A stretch of DNA of 64,000 nt from Allolobophora icterica (GCA_963556255.1 OY744614.1:41190578-41254577), one strand, 5' to 3'. Shown: positions 34,745 to 45,825, counted from the stretch's first letter. The notes: a model not told the origin generated them from the letters alone. Numbers and translations: made by a program.

Positions 34745-35350
34745 GGCACTTAGCAATTGGATGTCGTCCAAATATTGTCTGCGCCTCAACGCATCCAAAA
34801 CGCAATTTATATGGTTGGGTAAGAAGCAGCAGCTGAGAAAAATAGATTCTCAGGCTATTGCTGCTGACTTCCCTCACTTTGTCATCTCTACAACTGTCGG
34901 CTAGCTTTGGGTTGTGCTTGAGCAGGAACTATGCCTTTTCTGAAACTTAATCTCGTATGCCGTGCTTGTTTTCATTTCATTTGCGGCAATGTCGGGTCGT
35001 TTTCTGTTCACTTTCAACCAGTGCCGCACGCCTGTAAATGTGTTGAGCGTATTTGTCGTAGGATTGTCTACTGCAACTACCTTCTATGTTGGCCTCCCCT
35101 TGGAGTGCATTGGGCAGCTTGAACTCGTGCTAGTTGGTGGAATTAAAAATGTTTATCATGTCTCATGCAAGATGTGCTCCATTGGCTGCCTATTTCCCAG
35201 AGAATTAAATTTGGGATTTTGGTCTGATATTGGAACCAAAAAGCAGTTTATAAGCGCCTTGGTAAAGCTATCTGACTTGTTTACAATAATTATGGAGATG
35301 TGCGTATTAATCTAAATTCTTTACATCGCGCCTTCTATAGGTGACTCTCA
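34745..35350 (+). pseudogene. Degraded L2/CR1-like LINE reverse transcriptase, 3' part
   Basis: Broken frames read CLRLNASKTQFIWLGKKQQL and DFPHFVISTTV. These align with [19 protein letters not shown] and [11 protein letters not shown] of the LINE at 56519-58000. Stops and shifts are frequent. It lies in ABCG-B intron 11 on the opposite strand. Confidence 0.7.
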
Positions 35351-35532
35351 AACGATGTGTTTCCCGATGTATTTCAGCACCCTAAAATTATGCCCAGAGA
35401 AATAAAATGCCAAAACCTGAACTTAGAAATCGCTGCGCAGCACAGAACCTCAAGAAAATACAAAAAGGCGCTTCAGACAAAAAATCCAGATGCATGCATA
35501 AATAGGATAACTGCGACGTAGACCTTACTTAC

Positions 35533-35614
35533 TTTGAAACTGACTTGCGAAATATCGTGACATCTGCGTTACGATGTTGACGTAGAAGAGCTGAAAGATT
35601 GAGACGATAGTAAA
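35533..35614 (-). CDS. ABCG-B exon 11
   Basis: FTIVSIFQLFYVNIVTQMSR: a hydrophobic helix, probably TM2. 82 nt, phase 0 to phase 1, acceptor AAACAG, donor GTAAGT. Too short to show as a long frame; found from phase and position. Confidence 0.75.
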
Positions 35615-36011
35615 CTGTTTGGCTCATGCTTCTCGAACTTACTTAATGGCCAATTCATTTCAAAGAACAAAGTTTAGAATCGGACAAATAACTCCACTGT
35701 TAACTCATAGGCATATAAAAAAAACTTACACAAGAACCTTCTTATTACACACTTCGTTAAGAAATAAATTTCCAAAACTGCGAAATCTGGATGTGGACTT
35801 AATTCACCTAATAGTGTTTAATATTGCTTCAAAAAGACAGAGCAGAAAGGAAGATTCTAATACTTTGTATTATTTACAACAAAGTATAGAGCCTATCAGA
35901 AAATTCCTTTCTGCGCTCTCTTTTTACCTGTTTGCTTATTACTACTAGTAATAAGAGAACAACAACACTGCGTGCAACTTGTAACACATAGAAATCATCA
36001 GGATAACTTAC

Positions 36012-36238
36012 GACTCCGAGTCGATCGTTCATCGTGCTTTCAGTTCTGGGAAGCTGGAACCATTCCATTCCTAAGACGAGCATGTTCACGACGTGAACAA
36101 GATTTAACAGCGATAAGAATCGGTCCTTTGACAAAACGAAGGCCCGTTTTGTCAATGTTGTATACTGCGTCCAGAATCCTGTCGGCCATTTGGCATCATC
36201 TGTGACGTCTTTACAGTTGACCTTCGTCGTCTCAAAGT
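36012..36238 (-). CDS. ABCG-B exon 10
   Basis: [20 protein letters not shown] leads into the first membrane helix ([20 protein letters not shown]). It corresponds to the connecting helix and TM1 of ABCG proteins. Donor GTC|GTAAGT. Confidence 0.87.
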
Positions 36239-36836
36239 CTTAAAAGAGATAACGTTATAAAAAAAGGTCATTAGAACAAATATTGTTACTTTTGCGCCAT
36301 CAACTTCAACTGTGGATGTAAATTTGGTTGGTTTGGCTCTGTGTGGCTGCAGAAGCCCCCCCCCCCTTAGTTACTCTTCCACATATCTAAGCACTGCTTT
36401 CCAGTAGCTTAACCTTCGTAATTTTCGGTTTAAACATTTGACATTGTGACATTTCCCGTCGTTTAGGCTATTGATGAGAGCGCCACTGTTTAGGAATACT
36501 TTCTCTTGAAACGGCACTATGGACATTTCCAAATACAATAACCAAAAAATACACATCTCCGGAGACGCTCCATAGAAACAAGCCCCAAGAATTTGGTTAA
36601 TCATTTAGTAGAGACGAACAAGAAATATGACATCGATAATCATGATCGTATGCTTGGCACAGTTATTTAAACGAAGAACATTTTACAGATATTTTTAAGT
36701 AAAATGGAGCTTGGTAGTAGGCTAGATGGTCTGATGAGGCGCTAAATAAATTTCGTAAACAATATTATACTTGCTTATATTATAGGCCTACTCAGTTGCT
36801 TCAACGCACATTTTCAGATCAGAAAACTAAAGAAAC

Positions 36837-36910
36837 CTCTTTTCGAAGCACAGTCTGATGAAAGATGAGCCATGTTTTCTCGAAGCTCTTTTGGCCAATC
36901 TTCTCGAGTT
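36837..36910 (-). CDS. ABCG-B exon 9
   Basis: [19 protein letters not shown], linker. Donor GAG|GTTTCT. Confidence 0.82.
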
Positions 36911-37002
36911 CTACAGAGCAAAATCAGAAATACAGTCAACGATGAAACAATCGCTTGAGTCCACTAATGTGGGGTTTTAGGATTGAGTAAAGACCGGCTG
37001 AT

Positions 37003-37003
<1 letters not shown>

Positions 37004-37093
<90 letters not shown>
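37004..37093. repeat. (AC)n microsatellite
   Basis: A pure AC run in ABCG-B intron 8. The matching site in ABCG-A (near 17158) has only GCGCACACAAC, so the array expanded after duplication. Confidence 0.95.
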
Positions 37094-37094
<1 letters not shown>

Positions 37095-37918
37095 CATGTT
37101 CGGAGTCTTTGTGATGTTTTTAACTGCGCTATATGAATTTCTTCAGTCACAAATCTAACGGTTTAAGAAACAGCAGATGCGTCTATAGTTACCGGTTTCG
37201 TAACTGAGTGAAAATTAATGACTGTATTTTTCAGCGATTTTTTAAGTTTAAACGTCGCTGCGGAGAGAAAGAGCCAATTGTTCCATGCGAACTGTTCAAA
37301 ATAATTTCTGCCGATGTCAACGGCCTTTGTTGCCATAAGATGTTGTTAAACTATTTATCCCATTCTAATGGCCGATGGCAACGCGGTCTGCTGCTATGCG
37401 GGCTTCGAGTGGGTTAAACCGCCGTGGTCGTAGCAATGTTTCAGCAATTTATCATTTCATTTTGTCTTTATAAATGCCGGATTACAATTACAATTACAAA
37501 TTACAATTACCACATCTCTTTAGACACTATTTCAATTGAAATACAATGAGCGTAGGCCTATACAGGTATAGCCTCAAGATGTGCTGTCGAGTCTTTAGTT
37601 AGGGGGCCTAAGTATAATGTTACTATTACATACCTAACGATATTCTATCGAGTCTTTAGTTAATTATAATGTTACCATTGCATAATGATGTTCTTCAAAT
37701 TGTTTTACTACCCAGGTGGCCCTGGTAGCGGGGTCTACGACCTTTTGGGTCTCATGTGTAGCCAGATTATGGTAACTGTTTATAAGCATAATATGTTTTG
37801 TTTATCCTTGCATTGGTTCGTTATCGAAATACAAAAAATACAATACAATACAATACAACATATACTATGGCGCCAATCTAGTGCGTTATAAAAGAGCTCA
37901 ACGTAAGCAGATGGTTAC

Positions 37919-37982
37919 CTCATTTCGTAAGCTGAATGCACGATCTTTTTCACCTTTCCATCATCGGCCTTTATCTGTTCCA
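37919..37982 (-). CDS. ABCG-B exon 8
   Basis: Charged linker exon of 64 nt between the ATPase and membrane domains. Donor GAG|GTAACC. Confidence 0.8.
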
Positions 37983-38354
37983 CTGAAACAAATATAAATC
38001 GTCAGTGTCTTTCTCGAAACTGTCATTACCAAGTCAGAGATAGTTGTTTAACGACACTGTGTGAGAGTAAAGATCACAATCGTCACCCTCCTCCTCCTCC
38101 TATATCCAGGCTTGGGACTGGCACTGCCAGAGTTTGAGCAGTGACGGAGTTCTCAAAGACAAAATTACTTTCATGGTATTTCATACCGAGCGTAACGAGC
38201 TTCTAATAACTGTATGCAGTGCAGTTAAACATGAATGTGAGTAAGTTTGTGTGAAGGCCTGTGTGTATGTAGGCTACAACTGTAACACAGAAATGATACT
38301 TTCTGAGGTATAGTTATGCTGAAAATATGCAGGTGAAATATTTCGTGAACTTAC

Positions 38355-38448
38355 TGATGAAATCTGCAGGATTCGTGAATGGATCAGATAACAGACCAAG
38401 GTCCGCGAAAAAATCCGTTATTTTGTTGCCAGGTCCAAAATAGGCGAC
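38355..38448 (-). CDS. ABCG-B exon 7
   Basis: [20 protein letters not shown] and TNPADFI. Lies downstream of the premature stop. Confidence 0.85.
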
Positions 38449-38573
38449 CTAAAATTCAAAGAGGGTACACACAAATTCAGTTTTAATTGGTTAAATATGT
38501 TACAAACATTAGTCTAAAATAACGTCTAATCGAGGAGTGTCTATAGAAATTGTGGAACCACAACCAGACATAC

Positions 38574-38969
38574 CTCGCCTTCGACTAGAAGCAGAACCTT
38601 CGAGAACATGTGGGGCGTGGTGGCTCAGTGGTAAGTTCGGCGCCTTGTGACCGGAGGGTTGCAGGTTCGAATCCCACTCTAGCCGCTGCGTACGGACCTT
38701 GGGCAAGTCCTTCACTCGCAATTGCTCGTGGCGCTTCGGCGTGAAAATTCCGGCACAGTATCAAATGCTGTAGTCGGGAGCGCTTCTGAGTAGTAGTAGA
38801 CTTGAGGAGGCGCTATAGAAATATCTGGAATAAAAAATAAAATATGGAATATTTCACTGGATGGTTGATGTATGGTCGTCACGATTGTCTTCCTCTGCTG
38901 CGTAGAGAGTTTCGCCAACGACGACATTAGATCATGCGCAATCGCAGAATCCAAACCTGAAGTCGGTTC
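38574..38969 (-). pseudogene. ABCG-B exon 6, split by a SINE
   Basis: The two exon parts (38969-38845 and 38610-38574) together equal the 162-nt exon of the paralogues. The first part reads EPTSGLDSA to SSEIFH, including the H-loop. The second reads [12 protein letters not shown]. The 234 bp between them are a SINE. Reading continues from the exon into the SINE and stops at TGA, 38714-38712. Confidence 0.92.
38611..38844 (+). mobile_element. tRNA-derived SINE inside ABCG-B exon 6
   Basis: Head GGCGTGGTGGCTCAGTGGTA (A box) and GCAGGTTCGAATCCCA (B box), tail GGCGCTATAGAAATATC plus an A/T-rich end. It is antisense to the gene. It is nearly identical to the SINE at 20217-20447. Uninterrupted exon sequence in ABCG-A fixes the net insertion at 234 bp, with at most a short TGG duplication. 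Confidence 0.95.
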
Positions 38970-39401
38970 CTGTGTTAATTCAAGCGTAACGAAGTTTCAC
39001 GCCTAGCCAAAACCCTTTAAACAGTAGGCTGCTCTTATTAGCGGCACTCTCTAAACTATACCGATCGCGCCTACAGCCACATTTAATAAATTTTTGCATT
39101 ATTATTATAATTATTACTATTTTTCTGCGATTTTAAGTAGCAATAAGTTTAAGAGCGATGAACGGTTTACTGCAGGAGAAAGCACGATGTACCGGCGTCG
39201 TTGTAGGGGAGAAGTCATTGAAATTTTTTGAATCAATATCAAATGATGACATTGAGCAGGAATACATCATTAGATATCGCTAAGCCTTTCTCCATGAAGG
39301 ACACGAGCAAGGAAACCGCTCATGACAGGCACCAAAGTCCACATGCCGAGTTACAAGGTGAGTACTCAACCAATGAGAATCAATCAACCACCTGCTGTGA
39401 C

Positions 39402-39943
39402 CAGTGTGATTCTCCTTACAGATTTTATTTTAGTTACAGTTACAGTTATAGTTAATGGTTTTTCATTTTAGTTATAGTTACAGTTATAGTTAATATTATT
39501 TTTTAGTTACAGTTATAGTTATCGTTAACGAAATCATTTTGCTTTCGTTAACGAAAACATTTTCGTTACCGTTATCGTTAATGAAAATCACACTGAATTA
39601 TGAAGACGCGTTACACAATAATTTGCTAGAGCTTTGACGAATGGGTCCATTCAGCTTCATGAATACACAGCGCTCCATATTCACCGACATCCAAGGCGAA
39701 CATAGGAATCATTTTGCTTTCGTTAACGGCTGTATTTTCACGTTCTCACGTTAGTTGATATTGCACTTTTTTTTATCGTATTAACGAAAATAGCAATGAA
39801 TTTTCGTTAGTGTTATTTTCGTTATAGTTATAGTTATAGTTAATGATATTTTTTAGTTATAGTTATAGTTATCGTTAACGAAATCATTTTTTGTTCGTTA
39901 ACGAACATTTTCGTTATCGTTAACGTTAACGAGAATCACACTG
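39402..39943. mobile_element. hAT-like MITE built of GTTATAGTTA/GTTAACGAAA repeats, 542 bp
   Basis: Perfect 13-bp inverted ends (CAGTGTGATTCTC) and a perfect 8-bp duplication, GCTGTGAC (39394-39401 and 39944-39951). The homologous ABCG-A intron (near 18953) shows the empty site. The interior is almost wholly variants of AGTTATAGTTATCGTTAACG. Confidence 0.95.
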
Positions 39944-39964
39944 GCTGTGACTTGTTCAACTTAC

Positions 39965-40074
39965 GTCGATGAGAAGCAGTTTTGGATTGGTAATAAGTTC
40001 ACAGGCGATGCTGGCTCGCTTTCTTTCGCCTCCTGACAGACCACCTTGTAAGAAGTTCACGCCGGAACCCATCT
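39965..40074 (-). CDS. ABCG-B exon 5
   Basis: Signature [11 protein letters not shown] and Walker B KLLLID. Acceptor TTACAG, donor GAC|GTAAGT. Confidence 0.9.
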
Positions 40075-40133
40075 CTGTAAAGTGACATAATGACGAAACC
40101 TTTTATAGCCCCATAAGTTACAAGTTACTTCTA

Positions 40134-40959
40134 CAATGTCTCAATTGAACTGATACCCTATTTGTTTTGGCATTAAATTTGTCAATTCTATAAATAATTC
40201 ACTGGAATTTCACAGATTGAAAGTTGGATAAATTATCAACACTTTACGAAACTTTTATCAATTTCTATCAACAATATCCAAAGTTATGTACATTCAACTT
40301 TCGACAAACAAAATTCGAACTTTCGAACATGTAAAATTCATTTTTTAAATTTTTTATTAAACTTTTCAATTCAACAAAAACACGAAGGCATCAACATTTT
40401 TAATTAATTTGCGTCAAATGTTCTTGAAAGGTGGTGTTCAAAATGCCCGCCATTAGCTCGAAAACATGCTCTAAGGCGATCTCGTCATTAGTTGTTTGCA
40501 CGATCAACAATTCCTTGTTCAGAACGATTCCATTCCTCCACAGCTCGCTGTTTGTGATGCTTAACGCCGCGTATGCGGGTTTGATAAACACGGTCCGTAA
40601 TGTTTTCTTGTCTTAAAATTTTAATTAAACTCAAGTCATCTTTACTGAAAACCAGTTTATTTTATTATTGTCTGCTTATCTGGAAATGAAGTTATTATGA
40701 CTTCATAATTTTTAGGAAGTAAGGTATGCAGTTTGCAACAATATAATTTTTATCTGTCAAATGTTGGAAAGTTCGATTTTTTGGGGTCCAAATTTGAATA
40801 TGCATAACTTTAGACTCTGTTGATAGAATTTGATAAAAATTTAGCAACACATTAATATTGTATCCCTCATTAAATTTCTCAAATCCTATTGAATTATTTT
40901 TAGAATTGACAGATTTATTGGCAAGACAAAAAGGGTATCAGTTCAATTGAGACACAGTG
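40134..40959. mobile_element. Decayed Tc1/mariner-like element, 826 bp
   Basis: Inverted ends share TGTCTCAATTGAACTGATAC and continue for about 50 bp. TA flanks both sides (40132-40133, 40960-40961). The ABCG-A intron lacks it (CTTCTTTATGG, near 19136). Minus-strand remnants read ENITDRVYQTRIRG and, in another frame, RACFRANGGHFEH, which resemble the C-terminus of Tc1/mariner/IS630-type transposases. Confidence 0.85.
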
Positions 40960-41282
40960 TATATGGTTCCTCGCAGTTACTTGCTGATTGCAGACTTTAT
41001 CCACATACCGCACAAGAATTACGTACCACTGTATGTTCTGTTTTTGGTCGACGCAAAGATACACTGAAGATCGACTTTCCTATTATGCATATCATTATTT
41101 TTGTACTGCCCGATTGAGGTGAAATAAAGTTTTATTATTGGTGTTGTCTCGAATCCAGCTCAGCCTTAGGTTGCTTCAACATTAGGAAGCACTTTGTCTA
41201 ATGTCAGTAGCCCTTCTCTAAACGGCGATTCGTAAATGCTTTGTTAGATCACATTAGGCCTAACTTGCATTGTACTGGATGA

Positions 41283-42011
41283 TGTCGCGTGAGGAGATCG
41301 ACAACAACGACGAGATGGCATCATCATTATGATGTAAGCGTCGTTGCCGGTCGAGATAGGATGATGACGGACGAAAAGCCAGTCTCCACTTGGGCAACAA
41401 TGAAGGCAGCGAGGCCCAGGTGTAATCGGACACCACACAGCCAAGGTGTAATAGGACACCTCGCGGCTATGGTGTAACCAGACACCGCCCGCGCTGCAGG
41501 CGAGCGACGACCCGCGTATCGAGGAGCAATCTGACACTAATTGACGATAGCTTGACGTGGGGAGGGGGGCTGACTGATGCACGCTGGAGTTCCTACTTAA
41601 CAGAAGGGAACGGATAACACGGGACTTGTACTACTGACGAACGCGACGTGTGAACATCGGTCGAGCGATCAACATCGGGAGGAACGACCAGCGGCAGGGG
41701 CAGAGTATTAGTCCGTCAGATTCAGAGACTGACGCGAAAGAACGATCTGTAGTTAGGCTGTACGAAGCAACATTTGAGATAGTCCGATTTAATATCTAAA
41801 CGCTTTAATACTACGTGGAAGTTCCCGTAGAGTTAGTGTATATATATTTGTTTCTTTAATTAAATTCATTTATTAATTAAACAAAGTTCGTCGTGAATCT
41901 TCTATAGAAAAGTTAGGCACGTTAAATAAAAGTGCAAGTAAAAGAACAAGCAATCGAGGGTCGACATCAACACACGGCAAACACACGACAGGGCGACCTT
42001 CGATTGCGACA
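41283..42011 (+). repeat. 5' LTR
   Basis: 729 bp, starts TGTCGCGTGAGG and ends GATTGCGACA. Contains three spaced GGTGTAAT-GACACC units (41419-41486) and AATAAA near 41926. Confidence 0.95.
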
Positions 42012-42029
42012 TTGGCGCAGTCGACAGGA
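42012..42029 (+). promoter_or_regulatory. Primer-binding site of the LTR element
   Basis: TGGCGCAGTCGACAGG lies directly after the 5' LTR. The leading TGG pairs with the CCA end of a tRNA. Similar sites in other Gypsy elements have been linked to serine tRNAs, but I cannot confirm the tRNA here. Confidence 0.6.
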
Positions 42030-42538
42030 TTTTCGACTGAAGACGTCACGACGAAAAGCGGAACCGGAAACGGAAAAGAGGAATCTCAACAGATCGGGAC
42101 CAGCGGCGAATACAACCCTTCGCAACTGGAGAAATCGAGTGCCGGACTCCGGAGACGAAGGACTCGAAGGAACCGACAGCAACAGGCAAGGACGAGGAAC
42201 AAGAGCGCCAACGGACGACCGACCATCGCTAGCAACGACGGACGGGAGTGGCAACGGAGGACAGCGGATCAGCCAAGATACCAAAAGACGGAACACGCTC
42301 GACGTATCAGAGGGTAAGTCCTTACTGGTAGTCGTGGTAATCTGTGAGGTTGCGGTTGAGGTCTGGATGAGGATTGGTGTGCGAATAGCCGAGGCTTTTG
42401 CGTAGCTCCTTTTGCTCAGTTCTGTTCTTGTTGTATTTGTGGTAGAATTTTAGGACGTTGTTTTCTTTGATTTCTGACCAGCGGTGACTCTCCTCTAACT
42501 TACTTATCTTTTTCTATTAGTGAGCGGACTGTTGGAAG

Positions 42539-44317
42539 ATGGATAAGTTGTCGGCATGGAAAAGAATGATGGTGCGGAACATACCCCATCACAGACTAGT
42601 CGCATATCTGAGAAAGATGGGACTAGGAGAGGAGGAATTGGATCCCATGAATATGAACCAGCTCCGAGAGGCTAGCGCTGAAATAATTGTTTCTGGACGG
42701 GAGGCCCCGCCAGAAGTAAGTGAGGAAGTAAGCGCAGGTAGCCTAGATAGCATTATTAACACGACAGTGCAGAGGCAGCTAGTCGAACTCAAACGATTAA
42801 AATACGAGAGAAAGGAAGTGGAGAGAGCGGAGAAGAGAAAAGAAGAGGAGGAGGAAAGGCAGAGAAGGATCGAAGAAGAGAGAGAGAGGAGACTAGAAGA
42901 GGAAGAAGAAAGGCAGAGAAGAGAAGCGAGAGAGGAAGCGGAGAAACTGAGGAAAGAAGAAAGAGGGGAAACGGAGAAGCAGAGGAAAGAAGAGAGAGAG
43001 GAAGCGGAGAAGAGACTCAGGCTGCTTGAGGAGAGAGCGGAGAGGAGAAAGGAAGAGAAGGAGGAAAGGCAGAGAAGGAGCGAAGAAGAGAGAGAGAGGA
43101 GACTAAAAGAGAAAAGAGAGAGACTCAGGCTCCTTGGGGAGACGCAGGCTGAGAAGCTCAGGATAAGTAGAGAGGAGAGCAGGCTGCTTGAGAAGAAGCG
43201 GGCTGAGAGATTAAGGTTTCAGGAGAAGTTGAGGAAAGAAGAAAAGGAGGAAACAGAGAGACTCAGAATGCTAGAGGAAAAGCAGGCTGAGAAGCTCAGG
43301 CTTCAGAAGGAGAAGCAGAGGAAAGAAGAGAAAGAGGAAGCAGAGAAATTAAGGCTTCAGGAGGAGAAACGGAGGAGAGAAGAAAAGGAGGAAACAGAGA
43401 GACTCAGAATGCTAGAGGAAAAGCAGGCTGAGAAGCTCAGGCTTCAGGAGGAGAAGCAGAGGAGAGAAGGGAAAGAGGAAGCAGAAAAATTAAGACTTCA
43501 GGAGGAGAAGCGGAGGAGAGAAGAAAAGGAGGAGGCAGAGAAGAGAGAGAAGGAAATCCAAGAGGAAAGGGACGCAGAGAGGAGACTCAGAGACGAAAGG
43601 GACTATAACTTAAGGCATTCGGTCGTAGGACGAATGATAACGTATAGTGAAAGCTTGCAAGGACTCTTACCGAGATCCCCAAGCGACCATGGGCAAATCC
43701 CTGGTTTCTTTGTGCATTGTGAAAGGGTATTCGACTCTTGCACTGTCCCGGACGACCTTCGTAGCAGATTACTCTTGACCTGTCTAGATAATCATGCCAG
43801 AACAGTGACAGCCAGAATTCTCATTGACTGGACCCAGAAATCGGTGTCTGTTAAGATACCCTGGCGAGCTGATCACCAAAAGGCGCTAGATAAACTTACG
43901 CACGATTTGAATAACGCCGTATGTTTGCAGACAATTGGCTACGGCAGAGAGTTTGGTCTATCGACTGACGCTTCAGACAAAGCAGTCGATTGCTGCGTAT
44001 TCCAAATTCAAGACGATGGTACAGAACGACCAATATGTTGCGCCAGTTCTAAATTAGATGCTACGCAAGCGCGTTGGGCCACTGTGGACCGCGAAGCGTA
44101 CGCTGTAATCTTTGCGTTGAAGAAGTTTAGGAATTTGATTTGTATGTCAAGGACCACCCTCTACTCTGACCACCACCCCTTGACTTTCCTAACTGCTTCT
44201 AAGCCCGCAAGTGCTAAACTTGCGAGAGGGGCTCTGGCACTCCAGGATTTCGGTATTTCCTTTGAATATCGACCTGGGTCGCTGAATATTCCCGCTGATC
44301 TTTTGTCCAGACTATGA
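42539..44317 (+). CDS. Gag-like protein fused in frame to RNase H domain, 592 aa
   Basis: Residues 1-90 are mixed (MDKLSAWKRMMVRNIPHHRL). About 90-355 form a very long, highly charged coiled coil of E/R/K repeats with an inner repeat (LRMLEEKQAEKLRLQ). About 360-440 look like a gag-type segment (GFFVHCERVFDSCTVPDDL). From about 455, WRADHQKALDKLTHDL and FGLSTDASDKAVDCCVFQ start a Gypsy RNase H domain that ends YRPGSLNIPADLLSRL. In intact elements protease and reverse transcriptase stand between gag and RNase H. Here they are deleted and the frame is kept. No zinc knuckle or integrase is present. The leader 42012-42538 has no convincing frame. Confidence 0.85.
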   Translation: MDKLSAWKRMMVRNIPHHRLVAYLRKMGLGEEELDPMNMNQLREASAEIIVSGREAPPEVSEEVSAGSLDSIINTTVQRQLVELKRLKYERKEVERAEKRKEEEEERQRRIEEERERRLEEEEERQRREAREEAEKLRKEERGETEKQRKEEREEAEKRLRLLEERAERRKEEKEERQRRSEEERERRLKEKRERLRLLGETQAEKLRISREESRLLEKKRAERLRFQEKLRKEEKEETERLRMLEEKQAEKLRLQKEKQRKEEKEEAEKLRLQEEKRRREEKEETERLRMLEEKQAEKLRLQEEKQRREGKEEAEKLRLQEEKRRREEKEEAEKREKEIQEERDAERRLRDERDYNLRHSVVGRMITYSESLQGLLPRSPSDHGQIPGFFVHCERVFDSCTVPDDLRSRLLLTCLDNHARTVTARILIDWTQKSVSVKIPWRADHQKALDKLTHDLNNAVCLQTIGYGREFGLSTDASDKAVDCCVFQIQDDGTERPICCASSKLDATQARWATVDREAYAVIFALKKFRNLICMSRTTLYSDHHPLTFLTASKPASAKLARGALALQDFGISFEYRPGSLNIPADLLSRL

Positions 44318-44507
44318 TTGAGGAAGAAGGCGGACTACCATGTAAGGCACCGCGACAACTGTAAATATATTTCTAACTGTGCTGATATTTTGTATTTTCA
44401 TGGGAACGACGAGGACATGGTCTGGAGGAAATCGATGGAGGGAACGACATCATTCTCAGCCGGGAGGCGAACCAATGACTGGCTTTGTCCTCCCCCGGGA
44501 AGGGAGG

Positions 44508-45236
44508 TGTCGCGTGAGGAGATCGACAACAACGACGAGATGGCATCATCATTATGATGTAAGCGTCGTTGCCGGTCGAGATAGGATGATGACGGACGAA
44601 AAGCCAGTCTCCACTTGGGCAACAATGAAGGCAGCGAGGCCCAGGTGTAATCGGACACCACACAGCCAAGGTGTAATAGGACACCTCGCGGCTATGGTGT
44701 AACCAGACACCGCCCGCGCTGCAGGCGAGCGACGACCCGCGTATCGAGGAGCAATCTGACACTAATTGACGATAGCTTGACGTGGGGAGGGGGGCTGACT
44801 GATGCACGCTGGAGTTCCTACTTAACAGAAGGGAACGGATAACACGGGACTTGTACTACTGACGAACGCGACGTGTGAACATCGGTCGAGCGATCAACAT
44901 CGGGAGGAACGACCAGCGGCAGGGGCAGAGTATTAGTCCGTCAGATTCAGAGACTGACGCGAAAGAACGATCTGTAGTTAGGCTGTACGAAGCAACATTT
45001 GAGATAGTCCGATTTAATATCTAAACGCTTTAATACTACGTGGAAGTTCCCGTAGAGTTAGTGTATATATATTTGTTTCTTTAATTAAATTCATTTATTA
45101 ATTAAACAAAGTTCGTCGTGAATCTTCTATAGAAAAGTTAGGCACGTTAAATAAAAGTGCAAGTAAAAGAACAAGCAATCGAGGGTCGACATCAACACAC
45201 GGCAAACACACGACAGGGCGACCTTCGATTGCGACA
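44508..45236 (+). repeat. 3' LTR
   Basis: Same length and, by eye, same sequence as the 5' LTR. It is followed by the GATGA target duplication. Confidence 0.95.
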
Positions 45237-45533
45237 GATGAACGAGGAATCACAGGATGGGTGTGCGTAAAAGGTATGTATTGAGTGGGCAATTACCATA
45301 CGAACAGCGAATTAAACATCGCGCGGTGCGTAAAATACTCAGAAATGTCAACTGCATACTCTAACGCAAAATGTCGAAGTGTACATGAAGTGGTGAATAA
45401 AATTTCAGGGATATATCGTGTATAGCTGACTTCAGCTTATCTCTTAAATATTCTTACAACACACTGCACACTCCAGACAAATCAACTACACATTATTTGC
45501 CAGAAAACATACTATTTTAGACCATGCAACATT

Positions 45534-45535
<2 letters not shown>

Positions 45536-45607
<72 letters not shown>

Positions 45608-45660
45608 TATCATCATCACCACCACCACCATCATCTTCATCATCATCATCATCAACGTGA
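45536..45660. repeat. (ATC)n microsatellite
   Basis: About 40 ATC triplets with a few ACC. The poly-aspartate frame on the minus strand is compositional. Lies just 3' of ABCG-B exon 4. Confidence 0.95.
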
Positions 45661-45719
45661 AGCATCACAGTAGGTATGTGCAAAAAAGTCGTAGGAAACG
45701 ATATGTGATGAGTTCTCAC

Positions 45720-45825
45720 TTGTGTCGAGGCATTTGTTCAGTTCGAGTTTGTCGACAATTTCGAGCACTCGACGCATTTTCAGTTTGGTTGACATTGAAT
45801 CCGGTAGTCGCAACAGTGCAACAAA
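45720..45825 (-). CDS. ABCG-B exon 4
   Basis: FVALLRLPDSMSTKLKMRRV, helical subdomain. A partial duplicate of this exon lies upstream at 49738-49950. Confidence 0.87.

Larger units (their letters stand above)
41283..45236 (+). mobile_element. Gypsy-type LTR retrotransposon, internally deleted
   Basis: Two 729-bp LTRs (41283-42011 and 44508-45236) begin TG, end CA and look identical by eye. They are flanked by the 5-bp duplication GATGA (41278-41282 and 45237-45241). A primer-binding site starts TTGGCGCAGTCGACAGG at 42011, and a polypurine tract GGGAAGGGAGG (44497-44507) abuts the 3' LTR. The internal region is only about 2.5 kb with one frame of 592 codons; protease, most of reverse transcriptase and integrase are missing. 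It lies in ABCG-B intron 4, antisense to the gene. Identical LTRs imply a recent insertion, and a non-autonomous copy would have needed enzymes from a relative. Confidence 0.95.

Noticed and set aside
41932..42405. 157-codon plus-strand frame at the 5' LTR/leader junction
   Set aside because: It starts inside the LTR and overlaps the primer-binding site. The gag-like frame begins later at 42539.
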